From Phytoseiulus persimilis (Eukaryota > Arthropoda > Arachnida > Mesostigmata > Phytoseiidae): a DNA stretch of 64,000 nt. The position numbers and the translations under genes are program-made. Positions 11,674 through 23,590 of this stretch are shown piece by piece. The notes below the pieces were generated by a model. That model was not told the origin of the DNA. It saw nothing but the letters and a program-made list of their open reading frames with translations, and searched no databases. The stretch covers positions 2,666,001 to 2,730,000 of the forward strand of contig CM075102.1 in the NCBI GenBank assembly GCA_037576195.1, given 5' to 3'. Positions within the stretch are counted from its first letter, which is position 1, and each line of letters begins with the position of its first letter.

Positions 11674-12800
11674 ACTTTTGAGGGTCTATGGAGGTGATCA
11701 TAGGTCGATCTGACCATCTTTTGAGGGTCTAGGAGGTGATTCCCAGGTCGATATGACCATACTTTGAGGGTCTATGGAGGTGTTCCAGTCGATCTGACCA
11801 TACTTTGAGGGTCTATGGAGGTGATTCCTAGGTCGATCTGACCATACTTTTGAGGGTCTATGGAGGTGAGTTCCTAGGTTCGATCTGACCATAGACTTTT
11901 GGAGGTCTATGGAGGTGATTACCTAGGTCGATCTGACCATACTTTTGAGGGTCTATGGAGGTGATTCCTAGGTCGATCTGACCATACTTTGAGGGTCTAT
12001 GGAGGTGATTCCTAGGTCGATCTGACCATAACTTTTGAGGGTCTATGGATGTGATTCCTAGGTCGATCTGACCATACTTTTGAGGGTCTATGGAGGTGAT
12101 TCCTAGGGTCGATCTGACCATACTTTTGAGATGGTCTATGGAGGGGTGATTCCTAGGTCGATCTGACCATTACTTTTGAGGGTCTATGGAGGTGATATCC
12201 TAGGGTCGATCTGACCATACTTTTGAGGGGTCTATGGAGGTGATTCCTAGGTCGATCTGACCATACTTTTGAGGGTCTATGGAGGTTGATTCCTAGGGTC
12301 GATCTGACCATACTTATTGAGGGTCTATGGAGGGTTCCTAGGTCGATCTGACCATAGACTTTTGAGGGTCTATTGGAGGTGATTCCTAGGTCGATCTGAC
12401 CATTACTTTTGAGGGGCTATGGAGGTGATTCCTAGGTCGATCTGACCATACTTTTGAGGGTCTATGGAGGTGATTCCTAGGTCGATGCCTGAACCATACT
12501 TTTGAGGGTCTATGGAGTGATTCCTAGGTCGATCTGACCATACTTTTGAGGGTCCATAGAGGTGATTCCTAGGTCGATCTGACCATACTTTTGAGGGTCT
12601 ATGGAGGTGATTCCTAGGGTCGATCTGACCATACTTTTGAGGGGTCTATGGAGGTTGATTCCTAGGGTCGATCTGACCACTATACTTTGAGGGTCGATGG
12701 AGGTGATTCCTAGGTGTCGATCTAGTACCATGACTTTTGAGGGCTATTGAAGTGATTCTGGGATCGATTCTGAACATACTTTTTAGGGTCTTGGTAGTGA
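11674..12800 (-). repeat. class A 45-bp minisatellite array, right arm, distal part
   Basis: The array resumes at the second copy of the LINE target-site duplication (11674-11686) in the same orientation as 4085-5898. It has about 25 units with many 1-3 bp insertions and deletions, unlike the clean left arm. It fades into non-repetitive sequence near 12800. Confidence 0.93.
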
Positions 12801-15800
12801 TTCGAGGTCGGAGAGTATCCACGAGTGTCCAGGCGACCATTCAGGAGTGGTCCACGAGAGTCTCCGAGAATTCCACGAGAGCTTACGAGTGTGGTCCATG
12901 TTACTTTTAACCGATTTAAGTATGAAGGACCACATCCGATCTCGGTGATAACTTCCGGTGTGTGCAGGGGGGGGCCAAAGAGCTACATTTTGAGACATAT
13001 CACAGGGTGGCGCGACCACAGGGAAAGGCTACTTCCGAGCACTAAGTCATGGAATACGCCGTCTGAATTTCGATCTGAACTACGTCAGATGAGCGCCCTC
13101 GTCGAGAGCTTTCCCAGAAAAAAAAAAGCTCGTCGCAATAGCATCAATGGTAGGAATTATCAGTTTTTAGGTTTTTTTGGCATTTTCGTCATCTTTGTTT
13201 CAAGACAACGAGAAGTCCGCGAGGGCTGAATATAGCGCTGAGAGCTCAGCTCGACCTAAGGATCATCCTCCGTAAATATCATCAAAATCCGTGACTTTGG
13301 ACACGAAACCCCCAGACCCTTTTGTTGTCCGGGGATCGAACCCGCGATTGCTAGCTCAGCGTGGCACCCAAGGCGTAGGTTTATGCCACACGTGCCAACG
13401 AGCCGGTTTCCCTACCCACCCCGCCTCCGACAAACAGCTTTCTACCACATTTGGCAACGCATTGGCGTGTATGACCACTGCTTATGCGCGAACCGACCTC
13501 TTTAGCGTTATCAGTCCACAACTCTTTTTCTTGCATTTTTTCGGCGCTGCTTGACCCGTCGCCCGTAGAAAAAGCTACCCGTGCCACCAATTTCGCCTGA
13601 ATTGCGTCCGCGGACGCGATTAAGATAAGAGGTCTTCTGCGACACCACGTGTCTAGCAGCAAGTCTCCCTATTGCTTCACAGTGGTCGCTCACCACCCTC
13701 TGCGAACCCGTGGGGAGCCTCTTTCCGACACATTCGTTATTCTCATGGAATTCACGCTAGCACTGCCCCCACCGTTGAGTCACAACCGTGCCGACAGCGC
13801 TCCGCCCTCATTCTCTGCATTCGACTCCGCTACACACACCTCCTTCTCTATACCTGCGACGCTTTACTGTGTATCTCTCTTCCTCGATCCATCCCTTTTC
13901 CCTCCAAGCGGTTTAACTACTGCCAGCGCTCTCTACCCGTCGACTCGATTCACACATATCGGACTCCGTCTCTGACACATATAATTTCTGGATACATAGA
14001 TTACGCATTCATGGCATCGCTGCAATCGGCGACGACGACGGCCCTCCGACCACTGCTCCTCAACATTCTGAAGCAGTGGTCGGTCGATGAATCGCGTCAG
14101 ACAGTCGGGTCAACTAGGAACTGGAACACATCACTATTCGTTCAGTCACATGAGGCGGATGTTGGTAAAATGTTTCTTATGAACAGAATCTAAATGAGCC
14201 GAGCCTAGTTTCAATGCCTTGCCGAGCTCTTGGATATTAACTCTTTCGTCTGGAGGCCCTCAAGTCCTTTGGACAGGATATATTGTACACACTGGGACGT
14301 GATGGACTCTCATTATCGACTTCTGACGTCATTGTGACGTTTTTCAAAACCGAGGGGCCGCTTGGGATGAAAGCCGCAAGGGCGTATCCCTTGGTGCTCG
14401 TCCAGGCACATTTCGACAGAGCTTCAGACGCTTCCCGATTTTCCTCCATCTGGGGTTCTTTCGGGAACGCGGCCTCTAGACGGTTCATGGAATCAGGCAA
14501 GTGGTCAGTCAGCTTTCTTCCTTTCGGGTGAACCAATGAGTTTTCAATTTTCCCCCAACCGGAAGAGAGGTCTCAGGGACCCGCTGCCTCCGACGTTCGA
14601 TGGTCCTTGAGAAGAGCTTCACAACGGTTTTCTTATCGGCACCGAGCTCAACTGACTCTCCGAGAATCGAGCATTTCAAGTTTTCAAAAATCGAGCCCGA
14701 GGGGATAAGGAAACCTCGAGGAACCTTTTTCTTCAGATGATACGTCGCTGGTGTTGCGAGCTGGGCACCGAGGCTGAGTACATGTTCATCTTTAGCCGCG
14801 ATTCCCCACAGCTTGGGAATCCCGGCTCCCGCGAAGTTCCTGGTTCTTCTGAGGTTGCTGTTGCTGGTACTCGGAGCTCAGCAATCGGCATATTTTCTAT
14901 CGTAGGTTCTCCAGTTGGTAAAGTTGCCACTGCTGATTCCCCATTCGCGAAATGTTCATGGTTCCGCCTTTGTGGTCGGCGGACTCATTTGGAGAGCTTC
15001 TTCGCTCGGCGGTTCCATTGAAACGCTGTGACGGGGTCGTTTCATGTGCGATCTGAATGGAGACGTCGGGAGGAAATATGCTAGACATCCGTTCGGGTCG
15101 ATCCAGTTTCGTGTCCGAGTTCATGTGATGTCATGAGAGCTCAAGAGAATATGGGAGCCATGGCACAATGAACTTCCGTCAGATTTCTGACCAATCGAGC
15201 AAATCGATCAGCCCTGTCCTGCCTTCCTGTTGTCAATCCCGCGAGTCCGGGCTTCTTTCGGGAAACGAGAGCGTGGTGTCCGAGGCGGAGTCGAAGTCAT
15301 CGTCTTCTCAGGAAAACTCGACTGCTGACAGGTTCCAACTCTGCCGAGTTCGTGGTGCGCGAGTTTTGAGACGCCGCGCGGTGCGCGATTCGCGCTCGGA
15401 ATTATTTGTCGCGATTTTCGCTGAAACTAAGGTTATTTCATCCATCGTCACCCAGAAGCGAAAGTCGTATTGAGTCGAGGCGGCAGCTTCGGATAGACAG
15501 GATCGAGGCCTATAAGAAAAGATTGCCCACACTTCATTCGCAGGATGTCACTTTCAGTACTAGCTGGTTGGAAGGCCGTAACAGGGCGGATTGTGATCCG
15601 CAGATATCCGGTTCTATTGCAATTTTTCCCCGACTGCCCACACTGGGGAGAGTCCACCTGACCAGTTTCAGCTGCCCAAACGCACCACACCCGAGGCACA
15701 ATACAGACGAAAATTCCGGAAGAAGAGGGGGCGTTCCTGCCCCCTTCTGACAGATTTTCAATCTTCATCCTTGACGCTTGTTCGGGGCCTTTGGGCAGCG

Positions 15801-16290
15801 AGCTCGATCAGAATGACTGTTATCGCCATAATACTCCATAGAAACCAGACAAAAAGCCTTCCCGACCCGATCCGATTACTAGGAGTATGTGTTCCAACTA
15901 ATCCGCCTCGATTCATTTATTATCACCATCATCATCATACATTGAAGTCGACGAAGACCAATTCGCCTTGAGTCCCACCCATAGCCACTAGTGGCTTTGG
16001 CGTGGCCAGAACGCCTGAAATGCAAGGGAACATGTGTACAGGGAACCGATTAATGAACCGCAAAACCCTTCGAATTCCGGTCCTATCAGATGAAACAGTG
16101 GAACTGATGCCACGCGATGAAAATGCGACGTATGAAATAAGTCCCGAGACCGACGCGAAATTCAAAAGCATCGAGTGCCCTTGAATAAAGTCTCAGTTTT
16201 CGTGCCAGATTTCATGTATCCGACGGGCCTCTTTTGAATCATCATTGAGATAGGAACTCGAATCCACCCGAAAGTGATCGGATGTAGATG
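12801..16290. other. no gene recognised; contains a SINE-like piece
   Basis: Apart from the tRNA-like piece at 13318-13425, I see no domain, long credible ORF or structured repeat. Open frames of 60-170 codons on both strands show no recognisable motif. There is an A-run at 13119-13128 and a short CAT-rich stretch near 15920-15940. It may be decayed TE or intergenic sequence. Confidence 0.5.
13318..13425 (-). repeat. tRNA-like SINE remnant
   Basis: On the minus strand GGTTCGATCCCCGG matches an RNA polymerase III B box and is preceded by GCTAGCAATCGCG. A box-A-like GTGGCATAAACC lies about 50 bases upstream. The same GCTAGCAATCGCGGGTTCGA core recurs at 25990-26009, so this is a dispersed repeat rather than a single tRNA gene. 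The acceptor stem does not pair, so I do not call a tRNA. Confidence 0.5.
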
Positions 16291-16465
16291 TTGTGGACTC
16301 GAACCCGGAATCACTTCCCAAGACACAGAGAAGTATGCTCAGATTGGTCCGGGAATCACTCCCCCCTCCAGACTTGAAAATATATGCTCAGATTCGTCCC
16401 GGAATCACACCCCCCAGACTCGGAAAAGTATGTTCAGATTGATCCCGGAGTCACCTTTTCTGCCC
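16290..16465 (+). repeat. short run of diverged 45-bp-family units
   Basis: Three to four imperfect units with the frame GGAATCAC, then CCAGACT or AGACAC, then AAGTATG(C/T)TCAGATT. They look intermediate between class A and class B. They stand alone with no recognisable transposon around them, so they may be an old remnant of the family. Confidence 0.7.
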
Positions 16466-19400
16466 CCTTAACGAAATTCAAGGGGCGTTTGCCATTATTG
16501 TTGTCGCAGAATCGAAAGTTATTTCGCGGTATGAGTCTTGTGATTTGTAAGTTGACGTACCTCTGTCAATGTCATTTCATCGGGATGGCCCGTGCCATTA
16601 TACGTTGGACTGTTCTTTATCAAGCGGTGCATCGTGATTTCGCAGCACTGTCCGACACGAACCTGTTCGAAGCTCCGTCTCGCAAGATTGTCCTGCGCCG
16701 TCACGTTGATTTTTCCACTTCCCATCTGGATAACGAAACTGCAGACGTGTTTGTTTCTCTTGAACGTTACTTTCGGAAAATTTCAGAAGAAGGGGAGTCA
16801 TCGTGCTGCCGCGGACTCCAGCTTGAACCTCGGAAGTGTACTCCGGAGTTCTGACTGCGGATCATCAACGTGGCGACGACTTCACCACATGGTTGGATGG
16901 GCTCATGGTTGAAGTGTTTGTGGTTCGCTGCGTGTATAGTGCCGAAGGTCACACGCATGGACATGCGGGGATTCACAACCTTTTCAAGTCGACGGATCCC
17001 CTCGGGGCTCCGCGGACTCGCGGACCCGCGGTCCCAGAGGACCCTTCTCGCATAGTCATACTCTAAATTTCCCAGAGTACCCTTCTCGCATAGTCATACT
17101 CTAAATTTCCCATCTGGATACCAGATGCCTATTGTCATTGGGAGTGCATCGTCAATGAAATAAGAACAATACAGTGTCGATAATTTACTCTCTGGTGACA
17201 ACTCGCGTGCACGAACTCAGAGTAGAAGAACTCACAATCTCTGAGGACGGCGATTGCTGCTGGAGATGACGATGAAGAGAACGTTAGGGTGCTCAACGAA
17301 TGAGATTTGCATATGAGGATGGCTCTTCCCTGCTGTCGGTCTCCCTTGAGTAACATAGAACACACACTTTCCGACGCATGACGCGAAGAGAAGGAGAGCC
17401 ACCATTATGCCGTTTTTTTTAAATTCTCATGCAAATCCCACCGTTGGAACGGGAACACTCGTTCCTCGGAGCGCGCTCCAATTCAATACGGAGAGACCAT
17501 GTATTTCGATCTCGAAAGACTGCTCTAGGCGCGCTCACCCGCACAATTACGCGACGAGAAAAGTGAAGCGCGAGAGAAAAATAACGGGGGGATGCTAGAA
17601 ACCGGTGGAATCCTGATTCACGAGTAAAACATCAGGAGGTGGAAGAGTTCGGCGAGAGTTCGATTCATCGGGCAGCATTTGATCGCATCGAGGACCCTTT
17701 AGGGAAGAGGGACGTACCCTCCAGGATTCGCGGACTCCCAGTTGGGAACCAGTGCTCTGGAGTATTCCCAGGCGCGGATAGTTCCTTACAACAGATAGCA
17801 GGGCTTGCTCACCTTCTCGCTGAGTCGTTGCTCCACGGGCGTCTCTGATTATTGAGGTGGTCGAGTGGTTGAGTTGTGACGCTTCCGTGACGTCGACGTT
17901 TCTAAAATGATTCACGCTCAATGTAAATATTTTTCCTCTAGCCTGAGTACAGGGAGAAAGGAAGACAGAGACTGTGTTGAGCTTGAAACATTTTTCGACT
18001 CTCGCTTGAATGTTGACAATGCACTTTTGAATCCGCCCCGGGAGCTCTAACGTCGGCACGACTGCTCCCGTGGTTAGATGAAGTAACAGTTGGTGTGGTT
18101 CCCTGGTACAGTGCTAGAGGTGTAGCTCGAAAACATCGAACACGGAGAACACGAGGAAGTCAGGGCTTTTCTCACCTAGCTTCTCAGACGCTGCCGTGTC
18201 CCCTTCCTCAGTTTCGAGGCTGAGCGCGGGGACTCCTAATAATTTCGTGGAACGACGGGCTCGTCTAACTTCAAAATGCTGGATTCAGTCACATGGTGAA
18301 ACTGTCGAAGCATGGCAAGATCGCTGGTTTTATTGCTAGAGAGTTCGCTCTCCTCGAGCACGGAAATCTTCCAGACATTGACAACTCTTGAAGCTTGCTC
18401 ATCTTCTCGTTGAGACGTTGCTCACTGGGAAAACTTGGCGAATGGTCTTCCCAACTTCCCATAGACACATGTTCTTCTGATTTCAGCGGGTCGTCCCCAA
18501 GCTGCAGGTCGAATGTTGCCCTTTGTCCTCCCGTTGTCGAGAAGAGAGCCATCTGGAATAACTGGGGGTGTTCCGTTTTGGAAGGTAACGGACAGCAGAA
18601 TTCCGGTTTCGAGTTGTCAGTTCGTCTTCTAGGGAATGAGGAGCCGTCCGTCACTGACGGTACTATTAGACTCACTGTTTCTCATTATTAAGAAGCTGTC
18701 GAGCGTAAAGCAGAATGTTTCCGCGAGATCACGATATCATTTCTGGTGCAAGTGTTCAAACTGAGGATCATAAGAGGGGGACCATGAGTTTCACTTCCCT
18801 TTCGCTGTCAAATGGTTCGCCATCAGATCAGAGTGATACATCAATTGCACTTGAATTCCCGAACCCTACGTTACACAACTTACGTCGATTCACAGAGGGG
18901 TTGAATATGCTCGCTTCAGCAACCTGGTAACATGGATTGAACTCACCCATTTATTCTTCACGGTTCATCCAAATGGCTGACATTGTTTCAGGATCCGAGC
19001 AACTCCAAGGATCGACGACAAAAATGGCAGTTTTCTTGTTGGCGTCACGTTTCATGGGCCCGTTCACCTCTTTGTCTCCTCAGACTATGGTTCAGCCTCA
19101 TGAATCGATTTTGTGAATCAAATAACCCCTCCATTGTGAAAATTCGATAAGAGGTAACCCGGATCCGTGATGGTTAAGGCTTCGCCCATGGCACGCCTTA
19201 GTCAATCGTAGCCGCCGTTATGTCTTCTGTCATTGGTAGAAAAAGACGTTCAGAGGAGAACGATTTCGTTCGCGCCATGTGACCCTTGATTGGAGATTTG
19301 CCGAACTTCCACCTTTCCGAACACCTTCGAAGGTGTTAGGATTGCCTCGTTCAATGCACCCGGTTTGTCGGTCGACCCCCGTTCATTCGCACAAGTCATC

Positions 19401-19650
19401 GCAGTTTAGACAATGGCGCTTCGCGCTTTATTAGCGGGTTCTATCTGCTCCGCTCTCGGTGGCGCATGCGCATATCTACTATGGTTTACATCTAACGGCT
19501 ATTTTGAGTTAGGCGGCTGGCGAGTTGATACTGGCCGCAGCAGACGAAAGCGGTCCGCTGCCGTGAGGCGAGACACGAGACACTCCGCCATCGTCGCGAT
19601 AGGCGAGGGAGCGGAACGATTCCAGCGGACCCGGAGAAGTGCGGGAGATT
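16466..19650. other. no gene recognised
   Basis: I see no conserved domain. A 37-bp direct duplication lies at 17038-17111 (core CTTCTCGCATAGTCATACTC twice). A motif resembling GCTTGCTCACCTTCTCGCTG recurs at about 17806 and 18393, suggesting an old dispersed repeat. The 60-150 codon open frames carry no motif I can name. Confidence 0.45.
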
Positions 19651-19925
19651 GGGTTGGGTTAGGTTAGGTTCCTAGCGAGCGAGCGAAGCGATGCGAGCAG
19701 ACCCGGAGCAGTGCCGGGGATTGTATAGGTGCGGTCCCTGGCAAGCGCATCGCCAGCGAGCGGACCCGGAGAAATGCGGGGGATTGGGTGAGGTTGGGAT
19801 AGGTTCCTGGCGAGCGAGCAGGCCCACATCAGTGCCGGGGATTGAGTGGGTGAGGTCCCAGGCAAGCGGAAAGACAGCGAGCGAGCGGAGCGATGCGAGC
19901 GGACCCAGAGGAACCCTCGGGGATT
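19651..19925 (+). repeat. GC-rich imperfect repeat with TTAGG-like start
   Basis: It begins with GGGTTGGGTTAGGTTAGGTT (19651-19670). About three imperfect copies of a GC-rich motif follow (GCGAGC, GACCCGGAG, TGCCGGGGATTG). The part from about 19812 matches 23600-23733 closely, so it is a dispersed repeat. Both copies end against a poly-T followed by GTGTTGA(G/A)CAGCTCAC. Confidence 0.7.
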
Positions 19926-20548
19926 TTTTTTTTTGTGTTGAGCAGCTCACAAAGGGAATACCCTATGGTTCACAAAAGGAACTGCGAGTGCGAAAGAAAA
20001 AAGGAGAATGGGAGAAGATGGGAGAGCCATAGAGAAAAAAAATGCATTTACGCACGACGTAGAAGAATGGAAAATTCAACTGGAGTGTGGGGCTCGTTTG
20101 GATAATACCCACTGAAAAAACCTATGGCTCATTATCTGGAAGATGGCGAGAGGATAGAAGTTCGAAAGAGTTTGGGATTGTAGGTTGGAGGGAGGGCTTG
20201 AGAGGGGAGGGCATTCCAAAGGCGAAATGTGCGAGGGAAGAAGGTATAGTCGAACTGAGGCAGAACGATTGGTGAATAGTTGGACAGAACAGGGGTGTTG
20301 TTTGGCAGTACGTCCGGACACACGGACGGGGGCCGAAAGGGAAGGAACGAGAGCAGAGATTTCAGTTCAGCATCTTCCATGGAAGTATCGGTAGAATAGA
20401 CAGAGGTCGGCGACCTTGCGTCGGAAGGACAAGGTTTCGAGGGAGGAGGACAGGGTCTCATCACCAATGAGGCGAACAGCACGCTTTTGTATATTGGGCG
20501 TTTTTGTAAATTAGGGTTGGGTGAGGTTCGGTATTCCTGGGACCACAA
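19926..20548 (-). mobile_element. 3' fragment of a second LINE (CR1/Jockey/RTE-like)
   Basis: The minus strand encodes a 138-codon frame (20132-20548) whose end reads YTFFPRTFRLWNALPSQALP. This resembles the C-terminal tail that follows the RT domain in many CR1/Jockey/RTE-type LINEs. Downstream is a 3' UTR ending GTGAGCTGCTCAACAC and a poly(A) tail, seen as poly-T at 19926-19935. The RT core is missing, so the copy is 5'-truncated. The clade is uncertain. Confidence 0.65.
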
Positions 20549-20869
20549 TCCTCCACCATGCTATGGACTATACAAGGGATCCATCCCATACTAGGGACCA
20601 CTATCCTGTTCCGAACCACTCCGATAATAACCAGCGCAGGCCGGAAGCTATCAACACCGTCCGTTGTTCATATTGATCAATCTCACTTGGCCATTCAAAC
20701 ATGGATTCAGGGAATAAACTGCGTAGTTAATTGCTTTCGTTTTCCTCCTGCGAACCGTGTGCATCGTGTCAAATTCAATCCTCAATTTACCCACTACGGA
20801 AGCAGGTGCTGCTGCTTTCTTGCAAGAAAAAGGAATTCCCGCTCGAGAGCGATTCTGGAATGAAGGACA

Positions 20870-21008
20870 CAAACTTTCGGGGGGATGGGGGGCGTGGTCT
20901 GTGTCCTTCCCGGTGAGCCGCCCTACACTATGCAGTTTGTTCCAAGTCGATCCCAGCAATACCGGAGGAGCCTATTGAGGACAAACAAACAAACAAACAG
21001 ACCCTGGA
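20870..21008 (-). mobile_element. Helitron 5'-end fragment
   Basis: Its reverse complement matches the 5' ends of the Helitrons at 40373 and 43214: CCAGGGTCTGTTTG, a (GTTT)n run, CCTCAATAGGCTCCTCCGGT and GTAGGGCGRCTCACCGGGAA. It stops before the terminal TCTATATATATAAAA, and no 3' end with hairpin and CTAG is seen nearby. It is a truncated relative of the elements further right. Confidence 0.8.
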
Positions 21009-21439
21009 TCACTGCGACGCCCTTGGAGACATCAGACGGGAGGGAATTCAAGGTTTTCAGGGGACTGGCGTGAGGGAGATGGTGGAGTTCGGGCTGAGGG
21101 GGAGGGAGGAGTGGAAGACGTCAGAGGGCAGAAGCGGGGGAAGAGGTCCGCTCGCAAGAGAGGGCCTCTGAGCCCGCGAGAGAGCTGACGGTCTCTCACG
21201 AGACAAGTGGAGCAATGGGGATTGGCTTTCTTCGGACGAGTGAGAATAGCGATTAGAGGGACACTGGCAGCTAGACATCAGCACAAAACGGACAATGGCA
21301 GAGACGTTCACTGCAAACCACGGCACACGACAACGGTACACGTTCACCACATACAACACCACTCAAACACGCACATAGCTTGCCAGCAGTAGAGGAACGG
21401 GAGGAGTGAAGGGGAGAGAGAACGACTCCCGCTCTCATG

Positions 21440-21615
21440 AGTTCGAAGTAATGCTAACCCAGTTCCGTCCGTGAGAGCGGCACCTCCGCCCGAAAGCGGG
21501 GGTTCGGTAATCACCAGGTTTTTAGTGGGTTTGCGACTCCCACAGTATCGTGCTGGAGCTGTGGCATGGTCTGCATCACGCATTTTTCTCCCTGGCCCAA
21601 AAAAAAAAAAAAAAG
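21440..21615 (+). mobile_element. possible LINE 3' UTR with poly(A) at the array junction
   Basis: A stem-loop-like segment (TTTTTAGTGGG ... CTCCCACAG, about 21520-21545) is followed by a 15-base A-run (21600-21614), after which the class B array begins. The LINE at 5899 has a similar 3' layout (TTTTAGAGG ... CCTC, then poly-A) and also abuts a 45-bp array. I infer a second, 5'-truncated LINE insertion at the array edge, but I found no coding sequence for it and no matching target-site duplication. Confidence 0.35.
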
Positions 21616-23590
21616 ATAGGTCCCGGAATCACCCCTCCAGAGTTGGAAAGTAATGGCCAGATTGGTCTTGGGATAACCCCTCCAGAGTTGGAAAGTAATG
21701 GCCAGATTGGTCTTGGAATCACCCCTCCAGAGTTGGAAAGTAATGGCCAGATTGGTCTTGGGATAACCCCTCCAGAGTTGGAAAGTAATGGTCTGATTGG
21801 TCCCAGATTTACCCCTCCAGAATTTGAAAGTAATGGCCAGACTGGTCTTGGAATCGTCCCTCCTGAGTTGGAAAGTAATGACCAGATTGGTCCCAGATTT
21901 ACCCCTCCAGAGTTGGGAAGTAATGACCAGATTGGTCCCAGATTTACCCCTCCAGAATTTGAAAGTAATGGCCAGATTGGTCTTGGAATCACTCCTCCTG
22001 AGTTGGAAGTAATGACCAGATTGGTCCCAGATTTACCCCTCCAGAGTTGGAAAGTAATGACCGGATTGGTCCCAGATTTACCCCTCCAGAGTTGGAAAGT
22101 AATGACCAGATTGGTCCCAGATTTACCCCTCCAGAGTTGGAAAGTTATGGCCAGATTGGTCCCGGAATCACCCCTCCAGAGTTGGAAAGTAATGGCCAGA
22201 TTGGTCTCGGAATCACCCCTCTAGGGTTGGAAAGTAATGGCCAGATTGGTCTCGGAATCACCCCTCCAGAGTTGGAAAGTAATGGCCAGATTGGTCCCAG
22301 GTTTACCCCGCCAGAGTTGGAAAGTAATGGCCAGATTGGTCCCAGATTTACCCCTCCAGAGTTGGAAAGTTATGGCCAGATAGGTCCCGGAATCACCCCT
22401 CCAGAGTTGGAAACTAATGGCCAGATTGGTCTCGGAATCACCCCTCCAGAGTTGGAAACTAATGGCCAGATTGGTCTCGGAATCAGCCCTCCAGAGTTGG
22501 AAAGTTATGGCCAGATAGGTCCCGGAATCACCCCTCCAGAGTTGGAAAGTAATGGCCAGATTGGTCTCGGGATCACCCCTCCAGGGTTGGAAAGTAATGG
22601 CCAGCTTGGTCTCGGAATCACCCCTCCAGAGTTGGAAACTAATGGCCAGATTGGTCCCGGAATCACCCCTCCAGAGTTGGAAAGTTATGGCCAGATAGGT
22701 CCCGGAATCACCCCTCCAGAGTTGGAAAGTAATGGCCAGATTGGTCTCGGGATCACCCCTCCAGAGTTGGAAAGTAATGGCCAGCTTGGTCTCGGAATCA
22801 CCCCTCCAGAGTTGGAAACTAATGGCCAGATTGGTCTCGGAATCACCCCTCCAGAGTTGGAAAGTAATGGCCAGATTGGTCTCGGAATCACCCCTCCAGA
22901 GTTGGAAAGTAATGGCCAGATTGGTCCCAGATTTACCCCTCCAGAGTTGGAAAGTTATGGCCAGATAGGTCCCGGAATCACCCCTCCAGAGTTGGAAAGT
23001 AATGGCCAGATTGGTCTCGGAATCACCCCTCCAGAGTTGAAAAGTAATGGCCAGATTGGTCTCGAAATCCCCCCTCCAGAGTTGGAAAGTAATGGCCAGA
23101 TTGGTCTCGGAATCACCCCTCCAGAGTTGGAAAGTAATGGCCAGATTGGTCCCAGATTTACCCCGCCAAAGTTGGAAAGTAATGGCCAGATTGGTCCCAG
23201 ATTTACCCCTCCAGAGTTGGAAAGTTATGGCCAGATAGGTCCCGGAATCACCCCTCCAGAGTTGGAAAGTAATGGCCAGATTGGTCTCGGAATCACCCCT
23301 CCAGAGTTGGAAAGTAATGGCCAGATTGGTCCCAGATTTACCCCGCCAAAGTTGGAAAGTAATGGCCAGATTGGTCCCAGATTTACCCCTCCAGAGTTGG
23401 AAAGTTATGGCCAGATAGGTCCCGGAATCACCCCTCCAGAGTTGGAAAGTAATGGCCAGATTGGTCTCGGAATCACCCCTCCAGAGTTGGAAAGTAATGG
23501 CCAGATTGGTCTCGGGATCACCCCTCCAGAGTTGGAAAGTAATGGCCAGATTGGTCTCGGAATCACCCCTCTAGAGTTGGAAAGTAATGG
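21616..23590 (+). repeat. class B 45-bp minisatellite array
   Basis: About 44 units of 45 bp, each built on GGAATCACCCCTCCAGAG, TTGGAAAGTAATGG and CCAGATTGGTCTC. Variants such as CCCAGATTTACC alternate. The unit aligns end to end with class A and has the same length. The 529-codon frame at 22047-23636 follows from a stop-free unit divisible by three. No Helitron ends flank this copy, unlike the class B arrays at 40-52 kb. Confidence 0.95.

Larger units (their letters stand above)
1..12800 (-). mobile_element. Harbinger-like DNA transposon with minisatellite-array inverted repeats (left end outside window)
   Basis: The transposase gene at 1657-3669 lies between two arrays of the same 45-bp unit in opposite orientation: 1-1210 on the plus strand, and 4085-5898 plus 11674-12800 on the minus strand. 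Inside the arrays are imperfect inverted repeats of roughly 110 bp (1200-1320 and 3985-4130), so the symmetry is not only in the arrays. I infer one element whose terminal inverted repeats are the arrays, a foldback-like design. The right array was later split by a LINE. The outer left end is beyond the window and I could not define the outer right end or a target-site duplication, so the exact extent is uncertain. Confidence 0.6.

Noticed and set aside
13318..13425. Functional tRNA gene
   Set aside because: The B box and a weak A box are present but the acceptor stem does not pair and the same core recurs elsewhere; it fits a SINE remnant better.
14237..14536. Host gene in the 12.8-16.3 kb stretch
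   Set aside because: Open frames on both strands are short, overlap each other and show no recognisable domain, start context or splice pattern.
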